Positions 54,357 to 63,494 of a DNA stretch of 64,000 nt are shown here, piece by piece. The notes beneath the pieces were generated by a model. That model made no database searches. It was not told the DNA's origin and saw only the letters and a list, made by a program, of their open reading frames with translations. This stretch comes from an uncultured Sulfitobacter sp. Lineage in GTDB: Bacteria > Pseudomonadota > Alphaproteobacteria > Rhodobacterales > Rhodobacteraceae. Numbering within the stretch: position 1 is the first letter of the stretch; each line of letters starts with the position of its first letter. The stretch is from NCBI RefSeq assembly GCF_947502895.1, contig NZ_CANNBM010000001.1, positions 1,426,001 to 1,490,000 on the forward strand, given 5' to 3'. Position numbers and translations under genes: made by a program.

Positions 54357-55325
54357 TTACGTGTCATGGCCCCAATCGTCGCCTGCGGGAGGGGGAAGAA
54401 AGCCTGCAATGTGATCTATCACTTGATCAGGGTGCGTATAAGGCAAGCCATGGCCCGCATCCTCAACCACCTCATGGATCACGTCGCGGTTCCATGCAGC
54501 CAATTGGCCCATGGCACTGGCACGGATCACATCATCGTCACTGCCCCAGATTGCCATGATTGGCAGGCCCAATTGCCGTAAACTCAGATGCTCACCCTCC
54601 AATGGTCTGGAAAGAATGCCGCGCAGACTGGATAAGACTGATGGAATGAACCCCTGATACATCAGCTGGTTCTCCTGCCCTTCGGTGATAGTCTTCGGGG
54701 CGGTTGCGGCTTCCCGTTCGGCCTTGATCCCTCTTCGGAACTGCGCAGGGTAGGCGGCCAGCATCAGCCATTGGCCGATGATGCCGCGTTCGCGGATGAT
54801 CCGCAGCAGCGGTGTCTGGTTCAGGGTCATGCCCGCACTTGCCAGCAGGATCAGCCGCCGCACCCGCGCAGGATAGGCGGCCGCAAAACCTGCCGCAATT
54901 GCGCCACCCATGGAATAGCCGATCACATGGGCCGGACCTTCAATTCCGAGATGGGTCAGCAGATCATCCAGCTGCTGATTAAAGAATTGCTTGTTTTGTA
55001 AGCCCATAGGTCTGTCTGAATAGCCCCGTCCATACAGGTCGTAGACCAGTACCCGAAATCCGCTGTCGGCAAGTGCTTTTCCAATGTCATCCCAGACAAA
55101 ACTGGGCGTCGTCAGGCCATGGATGCAAATAACCAGAGGTCCGTCGATAGGACCCATCAGGTGATAGTGGGTTACACCTTGGCTCAATTCGGCGAATTGA
55201 CCAGGTGCAGAACCGCGTCGCCCGTCACTCATGGCCACGCGATAGCGTTCTGCGATAAATGGCGCTGTAGCACCCAAAGCAACAGCAAGGAAAAGCAGGA
55301 ACCAGATCACCCTGCGTCGCGCCAT
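54357..55325 (-). CDS. Alpha/beta hydrolase with N-terminal membrane anchor
   Basis: 322 residues. An N-terminal helix (about 5-25) is a signal anchor. The alpha/beta-hydrolase fold shows the oxyanion HG motif (CIHGLTTPSFVWDD), nucleophile elbow GYSMGG (Ser about 142), acid Asp in WGSDDDV and His in DAGHGLPYTHPDQ. Lipase/esterase-type activity expected; substrate unknown. The start lies 18 nt inside the 3' end of the ornithine-cyclodeaminase-like gene, so both belong to one minus-strand unit. Confidence 0.85.
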   Translation of the reverse strand: MARRRVIWFLLFLAVALGATAPFIAERYRVAMSDGRRGSAPGQFAELSQGVTHYHLMGPIDGPLVICIHGLTTPSFVWDDIGKALADSGFRVLVYDLYGRGYSDRPMGLQNKQFFNQQLDDLLTHLGIEGPAHVIGYSMGGAIAAGFAAAYPARVRRLILLASAGMTLNQTPLLRIIRERGIIGQWLMLAAYPAQFRRGIKAEREAATAPKTITEGQENQLMYQGFIPSVLSSLRGILSRPLEGEHLSLRQLGLPIMAIWGSDDDVIRASAMGQLAAWNRDVIHEVVEDAGHGLPYTHPDQVIDHIAGFLPPPAGDDWGHDT

Positions 55326-56227
55326 TGCTCAAGGATATAGCGGCTGGTCATCAGGTCCAGATGCGCACCGCCACCGTTCTTGCAGATTGTGATCTCGTCC
55401 TCGGATTGGCGATAGAGCGCGTCCAGATCGTAGTAATCGGCGATGATATCTGCACGTGCGATGGCCCCTGTTTCAAGCGGGATTTTGATTTCGCCAATGT
55501 GACCGATGGTGGTGTCGAAATTGTCAACAAACAGGCGCGCGCGCTGCAAAGCCAGATCATCGACCTCACGCATGTCGGGGCGGTACGCGCCGATCAGGTC
55601 CAAATGCTGGCCGGGTTGTAGCCATTCGCCCTTGACCAGCGGCTTGGTTGAGATGGTCGCACATGCGATGATCTCGGCATGCTCGACGGCGACTTGCAGA
55701 TCATCAGTCGCGGTGGTGTTCGCATGCGTGCTGGCAAAGGCTGTCGCGCTGGCAGTTGTACGGCTCCAGACCGTAAATGAAGCATCCGCAAAGGCCGCCT
55801 GATAGGCCGAATGAAGCGCATGGGCCACAGCCCCCGACCCAACTAGCAGAATACGGCGGGCATCAGGCCGCGCCAGTCGCCGCGCGGCCAGCAAACTGTC
55901 ACCAGCGGTTTTCCATTTGGTTACGAGGTGAAAATCAATCATCGCTTCCAGTGTCCCATCCGCATCGGAATAGAGGTTTACTCCGCCATTAATGTTAGGC
56001 GTTCCCCGCGCGACATTTTCGGGAAAGACAGTAGCTGTCTTGACCGCCATTCCCATCCCATCGATCCATGCCGCACGGTTCAGCAAAGTATCGCCGCCAC
56101 GGTAAAGAAAGCTGTCCGCGATCTCGGCTTTTGGTAGGGTGTGTCCGGCTGCTAAAGCATCGGTAAGGCCGATCCAGTCCATCAAGGCTTCGCCCTGCGC
56201 GAATGAGATAAAGGGAATGGCGGTCAT
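55307..56227 (-). CDS. Ornithine cyclodeaminase / mu-crystallin family protein
   Basis: 306 residues with the family plan: substrate/lid part, then Rossmann domain with ILLVGSGAVAHALHSAYQAAF (NAD(P)-binding Gly-rich loop), ARPDARR leading in, and IGAYRPDMREVDD. Members include ornithine or lysine cyclodeaminase, L-alanine dehydrogenase and ketimine reductase, so the reaction is not fixed; no arginine or opine genes adjoin. Coupled to the HAD gene by ATGA and overlapping the hydrolase gene. Confidence 0.86.
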   Translation of the reverse strand: MTAIPFISFAQGEALMDWIGLTDALAAGHTLPKAEIADSFLYRGGDTLLNRAAWIDGMGMAVKTATVFPENVARGTPNINGGVNLYSDADGTLEAMIDFHLVTKWKTAGDSLLAARRLARPDARRILLVGSGAVAHALHSAYQAAFADASFTVWSRTTASATAFASTHANTTATDDLQVAVEHAEIIACATISTKPLVKGEWLQPGQHLDLIGAYRPDMREVDDLALQRARLFVDNFDTTIGHIGEIKIPLETGAIARADIIADYYDLDALYRQSEDEITICKNGGGAHLDLMTSRYILEQWRDAG

Positions 56228-56844
56228 GCGGCCTCCGCTTGTGTCAAAAGGCCCGCGTCGACCAGCCTGTCAGCCCAGCCTTGGGGGTACTCAAAAAGAT
56301 GCGTCTGCCAGCCACGCGCTTTTGCAGCGGCGATGTTGTCCGGGCGATCATCGGTAAAGAGCAAGTCAGTGCCTGACAGCCCACTGCCTTGCTCCAGCAT
56401 TTCGTAGATGCGCGGATCAGGTTTTATGACGCCCATGTGACCCGAGATAAAATCACGGTCAAACTGGCTGAGAAAAGCGTATTCCTTGCGTGCGATCACC
56501 ATGGTCTGGATGCCAAAATTGGTTAGTGAAAACACAGGTATTTTCTTTGTCTGCAAGGCTTTCATCAGGCGTAGTGAATGGTCGATCACTGGGGCGGCCA
56601 TTTCGATCCAGCGGTCATGCCAGATCATAACTTCGGACTTGAATTCGGGATAGGCACGGGCCGTTTCGTGAATTACCTCATGAAAGGTTTCGCCGCTGTC
56701 GACGCGGTCATTCATTGCGTGCAGGTCAATTGCGGCAAACATGGCAAGGCGGCGGGCCTCGCCTATTTCGGCGTCAAAAAACCGTTCTGGTTGCCATTCG
56801 ATAAGAACATTTCCGATGTCGAAAACCACAGCTTTGGGCGTCAT
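56224..56844 (-). CDS. HAD-superfamily hydrolase (YihX-like)
   Basis: 206 residues. Motif I FDIGNVLIEW (nucleophile Asp9), motif II SLTNF, the Lys in GVIKPDPRIYEM and motif IV FTDDRPDNIAAA. The small alpha-helical cap and the DxGN form match subfamily IA/YihX phosphatases acting on sugar phosphates; exact substrate unknown. First gene of a unit with the cyclodeaminase-like and hydrolase genes. Confidence 0.88.
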   Translation of the reverse strand: MTPKAVVFDIGNVLIEWQPERFFDAEIGEARRLAMFAAIDLHAMNDRVDSGETFHEVIHETARAYPEFKSEVMIWHDRWIEMAAPVIDHSLRLMKALQTKKIPVFSLTNFGIQTMVIARKEYAFLSQFDRDFISGHMGVIKPDPRIYEMLEQGSGLSGTDLLFTDDRPDNIAAAKARGWQTHLFEYPQGWADRLVDAGLLTQAEAA

Positions 56845-56909
56845 GTCAAACCTCTTAACAAGGATCGGAATTTTGCGAATTTCCGGCCGCTTTCTTTCAA
56901 AGAAAACGA

Positions 56910-57365
56910 TTATTGCATCTTTAGAGCCGCTCTGATTTCGCGCTCGAGTGCTTCCAGAAAGCGTGACCTGTCCGCTTTTGTAAACCCTTTCCCGCTACCG
57001 ATGCGAAAGGGATCGGCGGCGCGCAGGTCTGTCATAAGATCGCGGGTTGCCAGTACATTGCCGATATTGGCTTGCGTCAGGGCCTCCCCGTTATGTTTGA
57101 TAACGCGTGCGCCCGCCTCTACACATCTCGCAGCCAGAGGTATGTCACCCGTCACCACGACATCGCCACGCCCTGCACGATCAGCGATCCACATATCGGC
57201 TACATCAGGTCCGTCAGGGACAATAACAGTCTCTACATAGGGGTTTTGCGAAGGACGCAATCCGCCGTTAGAGACGACGAACATTTTGATTTTATGTCGT
57301 GTGGTAACCCGCTCCGCCTCTTCTTTGACGGGGCAGGCATCGGCGTCGATATAAAGGTGGGTCAT
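56910..57365 (-). CDS. YaiI/YqxD family protein (DUF188, UPF0178)
   Basis: 151 residues. Begins MTHLYIDADACPVKEEAERV, the DUF188 hallmark with paired acidic residues as in PIN/NYN nucleases; later DMWIADRAGRGDVVVTGDIPLAARCVEAGA and the C-terminal ADRSRFLEALEREI. Function not established; a nuclease fold is a family-level suggestion. ATG 57365 overlaps the fghA stop; a start three codons earlier exists. Confidence 0.9.
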   Translation of the reverse strand: MTHLYIDADACPVKEEAERVTTRHKIKMFVVSNGGLRPSQNPYVETVIVPDGPDVADMWIADRAGRGDVVVTGDIPLAARCVEAGARVIKHNGEALTQANIGNVLATRDLMTDLRAADPFRIGSGKGFTKADRSRFLEALEREIRAALKMQ

Positions 57366-58195
57366 GCAGACCACAGCGCATCAGCGTGGAAGGTCACGTG
57401 ATCTTCCATGAATGTTGCGATGAAGAAGTAGCTGTGATCATAGCCGGGCTGCATGCGGAATGTGCCGTTTTGGCGGCGTTTCGCCATTGCTGCACTCAAT
57501 GCTTCGGGCTGTAACAGATCAAGAAACTGGTCGTCGGTGCCTTGGTCTATCAGCACCGGACCGTCAAAGCCGTTCTCTTGCATGAGAAGAGTCGAATCGT
57601 GTGCAGTCCAAGCCGTCTCGTCAGTACCAAGATACGCTGTCAGCTGCTTGCGGCCCCAGTCGCTGGCGGTGGGGTGGGCAATAGGCGCGAAGGCCGACAC
57701 GGAAGCAAATCGGCCGGGTAGGGACATGGCGAGCGTCAAAGCACCGTGACCGCCCATTGAGTGACCCGTGATGGACTGGCGCGCCATATCCAGTGGAAAA
57801 TGCGCAGCCAGCAGCGCGGGCAACTCGTCCGCGACGTAGGACCACATCTGAAAATGGGGTTTCCACGGATCTTGTGTTGCGTTGACGTAAAACCCGGCAC
57901 CTTGCCCTAGGTCATATGCCTCGTCATTCGCGACGTCTTCTCCGCGCGGAGATGTATCTGGAAACACCAGTGCGATCCCTTGCTCGGCGGCCCAGCTTTG
58001 GGCGCCTGCTTTGACCATAGCGTTTTCATGGGTGCAGGTCAGACCTGACAAAAACCACAAGACAGGAACCGGTCCGTCTGCTGCCTCTGCGGGCAGAAAC
58101 AGTGCGAATGTCATATCACAACCACAGCTTTGCGAAGGGTGTTTGATGACATGTTGTGTGCCGCCGAAACAGGCGTTGGATGATAGCGTTTCCAT
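57362..58195 (-). CDS. fghA: S-formylglutathione hydrolase
   Basis: 277 residues, esterase-D family: LWFLSGLTCTHENAMVKAGAQ, FPDTSPRG, catalytic GHSMGGHGAL (Ser about 146), Asp in DQGTDDQFL and His in GYDHSYFF. Hydrolyses S-formylglutathione to formate and glutathione in glutathione-dependent formaldehyde detoxification. The partner alcohol dehydrogenase is not in the window. Followed by the DUF188 gene with a 4-nt overlap. Confidence 0.95.
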   Translation of the reverse strand: METLSSNACFGGTQHVIKHPSQSCGCDMTFALFLPAEAADGPVPVLWFLSGLTCTHENAMVKAGAQSWAAEQGIALVFPDTSPRGEDVANDEAYDLGQGAGFYVNATQDPWKPHFQMWSYVADELPALLAAHFPLDMARQSITGHSMGGHGALTLAMSLPGRFASVSAFAPIAHPTASDWGRKQLTAYLGTDETAWTAHDSTLLMQENGFDGPVLIDQGTDDQFLDLLQPEALSAAMAKRRQNGTFRMQPGYDHSYFFIATFMEDHVTFHADALWSA

Positions 58196-58274
58196 GAAAG
58201 CTCCTTAATGCGTGTTACCTCATGGCTATCCAGCAGGGGCACGCGGGGCAAGTGCCGTCTAAATGATTTTGCGC

Positions 58275-59204
58275 TCAGCCACCGGTCAACCATGCAATCC
58301 AGAGGCTAACCGTCACGATACTAAGCGCGGTTGACACAAGGATTGCGGCGGACACGCGTTGTGGTGACACGTTATAGTGCTGCGCAAGAATATAGACATT
58401 TCCGGCAACTGGCAGGGCTGCAGCAGAAATGATGACCGTGGCCTGATAGGGCTCAACCTTGAACAGGACGAAGCAACCAAATGCGACAAAGACTGGATGC
58501 AGCACCAATTTACAAAAGCTCAGCCACCCCGCAATCGACAATCGCTCGGCTGATTTTGAGGCGAGAGACGCACCGATCGCAAACAATGCACCAGGGGTGG
58601 CGGCGGCCCCCAGCAGTGAAAGGAATTCGTTCATCGGAGCTGGTATAGGTAGCTTGAGACCTGACCATAAAAGCCCCAAAGAGATGGCAACAATCATCGG
58701 ATTCTTTATCAGGCCCAGACCCACTGTACGCAGGATTGTCACGCTCATCCTGCCATCGCGTGAGCCTGTTATCAGAATGACGATTAGTGAGGAAAACACG
58801 ATCAGGTCAACCGCGAGGGCCAGCATAACAGGCCCGATTGCTTGCGGTCCCAGCAAAAGCACCAGCATCGGGACACCCAGAAACCCGACATTCCCGATCA
58901 CGGCGCACTGTGCTTCGATGGCCGCTGTCTCGATGTTGAGATTGCGGAAATAGCATACCAGTGTTGCAATGCCGTAGACAAAGGCGGTGCCCCACAAATA
59001 CGCACCAACCAGTCGGGCGTTCCAGACCTCGGCCAGCGACAGATTGGCAGAGAAATTGAACAGCATTGCGGACAAAGCAAAGTAGAACACGAACTTCGTC
59101 AGATAGGCCGTCGCCTCGGCGGTGAAAAACCGCGTACGTCCCGCCCAGTAGCCCAGACCGATCAGTGCAAAAAAGGGTAGTGTTTTGAGAAAGATCGCCA
59201 ACAT
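58275..59204 (-). CDS. AEC-family transporter (second copy)
   Basis: 309 residues, about ten helices, AEC permease: FFALIGLGYWAGRTRFF opening, IGNVGFLGVPMLVLLLGPQA in the first half (NxGFxG/P motif), and LIKNPMIVAISLGLLW before the second half. Substrate unknown. It is clearly a different subgroup from the AEC protein at 22894-23805. Divergent from the TetR gene, whose palindromic operator at 59298-59313 lies about 95 bp upstream of this start, so co-control is possible. Confidence 0.84.
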   Translation of the reverse strand: MLAIFLKTLPFFALIGLGYWAGRTRFFTAEATAYLTKFVFYFALSAMLFNFSANLSLAEVWNARLVGAYLWGTAFVYGIATLVCYFRNLNIETAAIEAQCAVIGNVGFLGVPMLVLLLGPQAIGPVMLALAVDLIVFSSLIVILITGSRDGRMSVTILRTVGLGLIKNPMIVAISLGLLWSGLKLPIPAPMNEFLSLLGAAATPGALFAIGASLASKSAERLSIAGWLSFCKLVLHPVFVAFGCFVLFKVEPYQATVIISAAALPVAGNVYILAQHYNVSPQRVSAAILVSTALSIVTVSLWIAWLTGG

Positions 59205-59297
59205 GGCTGCACAGATAGCTTGGCGGCGGATGTGGCGCTAGTCAAAATAGATGACGATGGGTCAATGCTTTGGATGGGCACGATTAACCCTTGGAAG

Positions 59298-59313
59298 TGA
59301 ACTGATCAGTTCA
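59298..59313. promoter_or_regulatory. TetR-type operator palindrome
   Basis: TGAACTGATCAGTTCA is a perfect 16-bp palindrome in the divergent gap between the AEC gene and the TetR gene, 31 bp before the tetR ATG. ACTGATCAGT cores are typical of AcrR/TetR operators. Most likely the autoregulatory site of the adjacent regulator. Confidence 0.72.
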
Positions 59314-59343
59314 TAAGATGATCACTCGCAAACAGGAGCCGTA

Positions 59344-59976
59344 ATGACCCTCACCCAGACACCATCGCAGGATCCTGTCGCGCCGCGTGGCCGTAAATAC
59401 GACCAAGTTCTTGAGGGCGCGCGCACTGTGTTCATGGCGGATGGTTTCGAAGTGGCAAGTGTGGACGAAATTGCGCGTGTGGCCGAAGTCTCAAAGGCGA
59501 CGCTATACAAATATTTCGCCGACAAACGGGAACTGTTCACGCAGGTCGCAACGCTGGAATGCCAGCGGCAGGCTGGATCGGCGCTGGACAAGATTGATTT
59601 GTGTGCGCCGCCGCGCGATGTGCTGGGCCAGACGGGGCGGCATTTCTTGGGATTTATCACGAGCCGGTTCGGCCAGCAGATATTCCGCATCTGCTTGGCC
59701 GAATCTGATCGTTTTCCTGAATTAGGGCGCAGTTTTTACGAATCCGGACCAGCTGTAATGCGCGCGGAAATGGCAGCGTATTTTGCGCAGGCTTGCGCGC
59801 GCGGTGAACTGGTGATCGATGACTACGTCATGGCAGCGGATCAATTCGGCGAGCTGTGCAAGGCAGACCTGTGGATGCGCCTGATGTTTGGCGTTATCAA
59901 GGAGGTGACACCCCAAGATATAGACCGCGTTGTCGACAACGCAGTCGAGACATTTTTAGCGAGGTACGGCACATGA
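59344..59976 (+). CDS. TetR/AcrR-family transcriptional regulator
   Basis: 210 residues: N-terminal helix-turn-helix (VLEGARTVFMADGFEVASVDEIARVAEVSKATLYKYFADKRELFTQVATL, about residues 22-70) and a C-terminal TetR ligand-binding domain. Ligand unknown. Likely autoregulates through the 16-bp palindrome upstream; possible targets are the divergent AEC gene and, less directly, the I78 and paaK-paaI genes. Its stop overlaps the I78 lipoprotein ATG. Confidence 0.9.
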   Translation: MTLTQTPSQDPVAPRGRKYDQVLEGARTVFMADGFEVASVDEIARVAEVSKATLYKYFADKRELFTQVATLECQRQAGSALDKIDLCAPPRDVLGQTGRHFLGFITSRFGQQIFRICLAESDRFPELGRSFYESGPAVMRAEMAAYFAQACARGELVIDDYVMAADQFGELCKADLWMRLMFGVIKEVTPQDIDRVVDNAVETFLARYGT

Positions 59977-60245
59977 GATATTCAATTTTTACAGCGCTAT
60001 TGCTAGCTGGTTGCGGTGCATCGCTGGCGCCCACAACGGGCAGCGCGCCTGCCAATGCACCAGATACATGCAATGCGGCGGCATATCAGGGATTGATCGG
60101 CCAAGACGCGGCATCATCGCTCGCCCTGCCTGAACCTAAGCGGCTGTATGGCCCCAATGACGCGGTTACATCCGACTTCAATGCCGCCCGATTGAATGTT
60201 CAACTGGACGAGACCGATACTATCATCGCGGTGACCTGCGGCTAG
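59973..60245 (+). CDS. I78-family peptidase inhibitor, lipoprotein
   Basis: 90 residues: lipoprotein signal with lipobox LAGC (Cys15), then the inhibitor I78 fold: YQGLIGQDAASSLALPEPKRLYGPNDAVTSDFNAARLNV. The DAVTxDxxxxRLNVxLD motif and terminal VTCG (with an earlier Cys for a disulfide) identify the family, whose members block S8/S1-type serine proteases. Coupled to tetR by ATGA. The gene is too short to be found by length alone; a longer frame extends back into tetR. Confidence 0.86.
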   Translation: MRYSIFTALLLAGCGASLAPTTGSAPANAPDTCNAAAYQGLIGQDAASSLALPEPKRLYGPNDAVTSDFNAARLNVQLDETDTIIAVTCG

Positions 60246-61552
60246 GTTTTTGGCCGTTTGTCGAGGATGCGAACTGCCTTTCCCTCTGATCTGGGAACGG
60301 CACCCACTGCGCCGGTATCTACTTTTGCCGATATGCCGATTGTCTGCTTGATTGCGGCTGACAGCTGTTTGGCCGCATTCGCACGGTCCTCTTCGCTTAC
60401 AGAAGGATCGGCAGCCTCGGTTACGATGCGCATTTGATCCATGCGATCAGGGCGGCTCAACTCGATTTGGAAATGGGGCGCAAGCGCTGGTATCTTCATC
60501 AGCTGCTCTTCGATCTGGGTTGGGAAGACATTGACACCACGCAGGATGATCATGTCGTCGCTGCGACCTGTCACTTTTTCCATCCGCCGCATCGTGCGCG
60601 CGGTCCCAGCGAGAAGGCGTGTCAGATCCCGCGTTCTGTACCGGATGATCGGAAACGCTTCTTTGGTGAGCGAGGTAAAGACAAGCTCGCCTTGTTCGCC
60701 TTCGGCCACTACCTCACCCGTTTGCGGATTGATGATTTCGGGATAAAAGTGATCTTCCCAAATGTGCAGCCCATCTTTGCTTTCGACACATTCCATCGAA
60801 ACACCAGGACCCATTATCTCGGACAGGCCATAGATATCGACGGCGTGCATGTTGAAGGACTGCTCGATCTGATGGCGCATGGCGTTGGTCCATGGCTCTG
60901 CCCCGAATATCCCGACCTCAAGCGAGCAATCGCGCGGGTCCAGACCCTGAATGGCGAACTCGTCAAGAATGGACAGCGCGTAAGAGGGCGTGACTGTGAT
61001 ACCTTTTGGTTTGAAATCCTCAATCAGTCTGACCTGACGCTGTGTCATCCCGCCCGAGATAGGAATGGTAGACAGGCCTAACGCATCCGCGCCCAGATGA
61101 ATGCCCAATCCACCCGTAAACAGCCCGTAGCCATACGCATTGTGCAGCATATCACCCTGCGTCATCCCCGCCGCGCGAAGCGAGCGTGCGACGAGCTGAC
61201 CCCAGTTGTCCAGATCGGTCTGGGTATAGCCCACGACGGTCGGTTGGCCTGTCGTGCCAGAGGATGCGTGGATGCGTTTGACCTGATCGCGGGGCACGGC
61301 AAACATACCGAAAGGGTAGTTGTCGCGCAGATCGGTCTTAACTGTGAACGGGAATTTCGCCAGATCCGACAATGTGTGCAGGTCCTCGGGATGCACCCCG
61401 GCCGCGTCAAAGCTGCTGCGGTAAAAGGCGACGTTTTCATAGGCGTGGCGCAATGACCATTTCAGTCGCTCAAGCTGAAGTGCTGATATCTCGTCGCGGC
61501 TGGCAATCTCGATGCTGTCCAGACTGCTTCGGGGCGGTGTTAGATCCTTCAT
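60242..61552 (-). CDS. paaK: Phenylacetate-CoA ligase
   Basis: ANL-superfamily adenylate-forming ligase, 436 residues, activating phenylacetate with CoA. Motifs: IHASSGTTGQPTVVGYT (P-loop-like), FGAEPWTNAMR, DIYGLSEIMGPG, YRTRDLTRLL and the hinge RSDDMIILRGVNVFPTQIEE. No paaABCDE or ring-opening genes are in the window, so either this pair works with a remote paa cluster or it activates another aryl acid. Downstream of paaI with ATGA overlap; convergent with the I78 gene. Confidence 0.93.
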   Translation of the reverse strand: MKDLTPPRSSLDSIEIASRDEISALQLERLKWSLRHAYENVAFYRSSFDAAGVHPEDLHTLSDLAKFPFTVKTDLRDNYPFGMFAVPRDQVKRIHASSGTTGQPTVVGYTQTDLDNWGQLVARSLRAAGMTQGDMLHNAYGYGLFTGGLGIHLGADALGLSTIPISGGMTQRQVRLIEDFKPKGITVTPSYALSILDEFAIQGLDPRDCSLEVGIFGAEPWTNAMRHQIEQSFNMHAVDIYGLSEIMGPGVSMECVESKDGLHIWEDHFYPEIINPQTGEVVAEGEQGELVFTSLTKEAFPIIRYRTRDLTRLLAGTARTMRRMEKVTGRSDDMIILRGVNVFPTQIEEQLMKIPALAPHFQIELSRPDRMDQMRIVTEAADPSVSEEDRANAAKQLSAAIKQTIGISAKVDTGAVGAVPRSEGKAVRILDKRPKT

Positions 61553-61989
61553 TCGGTATCTCCATCTTCGGGGAATATATGACCCTTTATTGTGCGGGAC
61601 AGACCGCGCATGGTGGCGACGATGCGGCCGTCTTCACCTGTTACGGTCACGTCATAGACGCCAGAGCGGCCCGCCAACGCGGTTTCAGTAGCGGCAGCGG
61701 TCAGCAGCTCACCGTCTTTGCCAGGGTCAATATAGGTGATCTGGTTCTGCTGGGCCAATGTCAGACGGTTGTAGCTGTTGCATGCAAAAGCAAAGGCGCT
61801 GTCGGCCAATGTGAAAATATAGCCACCGTGACAAATGCGGTGACCATTCAGCATATGGGTCTGCACTTGCATGGTCAAAGTCGCCGCGCCAGGTGCAATG
61901 GCTGTAATTTCCATGCCAAGGCTACGGGTGGCAGCATCGTTGGCCAGCATCATCTTGCCGACTTTTGTTGCGCGGTCTTGCGGGGTCAT
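61549..61989 (-). CDS. paaI: PaaI-type hydroxyphenylacetyl-CoA thioesterase
   Basis: 146-residue hotdog-fold thioesterase: GHRICHGGYIFTLADSAFAFACNS carries the HGG and Asp catalytic region of PaaI. It rescues CoA from dead-end aryl-CoA esters in phenylacetate breakdown. TTG at 62001 would add four residues; ATG 61989 chosen. First gene of the paaI-paaK pair. Confidence 0.92.
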   Translation of the reverse strand: MTPQDRATKVGKMMLANDAATRSLGMEITAIAPGAATLTMQVQTHMLNGHRICHGGYIFTLADSAFAFACNSYNRLTLAQQNQITYIDPGKDGELLTAAATETALAGRSGVYDVTVTGEDGRIVATMRGLSRTIKGHIFPEDGDTE

Positions 61990-62103
61990 AGGATAGTCCA
62001 ATACGTTTCATATTTCGCAAACACTATCTGTATTCGTAACGTACTCAAGCAAATTTATGCGTTTGGGCTTGATTTGCGCAGCACAGGGGGCAACTCTGGT
62101 GAC

Positions 62104-62463
62104 ATGAACATTCCGACGCTTCCGACAAACGCCGCTAAAGGTGGTGGCCATAGCCGCTCTGTTGAGCAGATTGCATTTCACAGAACCGAACTGTCGGTGA
62201 TCTTGTCGCTATACGGGCGTATGGTCGCTGCGGGCGAATGGCGGGATTATGGGATATCCTGTTTGCGTGAGGTTGCTGTATTTTCGGTATTCCGCCGTAC
62301 TGCTGAAATGCCTCTATACCGGATCGAAAAACGCCCCAAACTGCGGCTCAAGCAAGGGCTATATGCTGTTGTGGGGCCAGACGGTCAGGTGCTGAAACGG
62401 GGGCATGATCTGAAATTAGTTTTGCGGGTGTTAGAGCGTAAACTGATCCGTGTGGTTGAGTAG
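62104..62463 (+). CDS. DUF2794 domain-containing protein
   Basis: 119 residues, soluble and basic, with the DUF2794 core VEQIAFHRTELSVILSLYGRMVAAGEWRDYGISCLREVAVFSVFRRTAEMPLYRIEKRP. The family is nearly confined to Alphaproteobacteria and of unknown function. The frame is open far upstream across paaI, but ATG 62104 (MNIPTLPTNAAKGG) is the family start. Divergent from paaI. Confidence 0.87.
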   Translation: MNIPTLPTNAAKGGGHSRSVEQIAFHRTELSVILSLYGRMVAAGEWRDYGISCLREVAVFSVFRRTAEMPLYRIEKRPKLRLKQGLYAVVGPDGQVLKRGHDLKLVLRVLERKLIRVVE

Positions 62464-62513
62464 GGGGCGCTGCACTAGAGTATTTTTAGCCAGAAAAAAT
62501 AGGAGCGGTCGAT

Positions 62514-63494
62514 TTGACTGATTATGCAGCAGCCCTGAGCGTTGGTCCGGATGCACTGCCTATTATCGATGTTGGACCTGCTATTGATGGAACGGATGTG
62601 GAGGCGGTGGCAGCGCAAATTTACGATGCTGCGACGACATCGGGATTTTTCTATATTTCCGGCCACGGTATTCCTCCAGCTATGATGAGGGCAGCCTTTG
62701 ACGTCGCGCGCGACTTTTTTGACCAACCTGTCGCGGTGAAAGAATCGGTTGCTGTGAACCGTGATCAGCGGGGCTGGATGGCGACAGGCATGTCGACCTT
62801 GCAAGGCGCTGCGACCCACGACTTGAAGGAAGTGTTCTTCTGGGGGGCGGAAACAGCAGCGGACGATCCTGATGTGCTTGCAAGCAAGCCGCTGGTCGCA
62901 GTGAACCAATGGCCTGACGGATCCTATCCACGGTTACGAGCTGATCTGACGCCGTATTACGACGCGGTCTGTGTGGTTGCGGGGCGGGTGATTGGTGCCT
63001 TGGCGCGCAGCCTTGACTTGCCGTTAGATTTCTTTGCGCCAGCCTATGAAAAGCCGTTGGCGCGCGGGCAGCTGGTCTATTATCCGCCTTCGACCACCGC
63101 GGATGATGCAGTGCAGCGGTTTGGCGTTGCTCCGCATACAGATTTTGGCGTGCTTACGTTTCTGTTGCAGGATATGAACGGTGGCTTACAGGTCAGGCTC
63201 AAATCCGGCGAATGGGTTGAAGCGCTCCCCATCGAAGGAACAATAGTGTGCAACATCGGTGATCTGCTTGCACGGTGGAGCAATGACCGGTTCGCCTCAA
63301 CCTTGCACCGCGTCATCAACAGGTCTGGCCGCGCGCGGTATTCCATTCCTGTGTTTTTCGATCCGCACACGGATACTATCATTGATCCACGTGATTTAGG
63401 CGTTGCACAGGCAGACTGTCTCTATCCTGCGGTGCGGGCGGGCGAACATATTGCTGGCCGCAACAGAAAGAGTTTTGCCCAGTTTAAGACGTAA
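62514..63494 (+). CDS. 2-oxoglutarate/Fe(II)-dependent oxygenase, isopenicillin-N-synthase family
   Basis: 326 residues. N-terminal DIOX_N region (PIIDVGPAIDGTDVEAVAAQIYDAATTSGFFYISGHG) and C-terminal jelly roll with iron ligands His208 and Asp210 (PHTDFG) and His265 (STLHRV), and the RYSIPVF arginine for the 2-oxoglutarate carboxylate. Substrate unknown. Start is TTG 62514, supported by AGGAG eight bases upstream and no in-frame ATG nearby. Converges with the NlpC/P60 gene, 11-nt overlap. Confidence 0.88.
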   Translation: MTDYAAALSVGPDALPIIDVGPAIDGTDVEAVAAQIYDAATTSGFFYISGHGIPPAMMRAAFDVARDFFDQPVAVKESVAVNRDQRGWMATGMSTLQGAATHDLKEVFFWGAETAADDPDVLASKPLVAVNQWPDGSYPRLRADLTPYYDAVCVVAGRVIGALARSLDLPLDFFAPAYEKPLARGQLVYYPPSTTADDAVQRFGVAPHTDFGVLTFLLQDMNGGLQVRLKSGEWVEALPIEGTIVCNIGDLLARWSNDRFASTLHRVINRSGRARYSIPVFFDPHTDTIIDPRDLGVAQADCLYPAVRAGEHIAGRNRKSFAQFKT

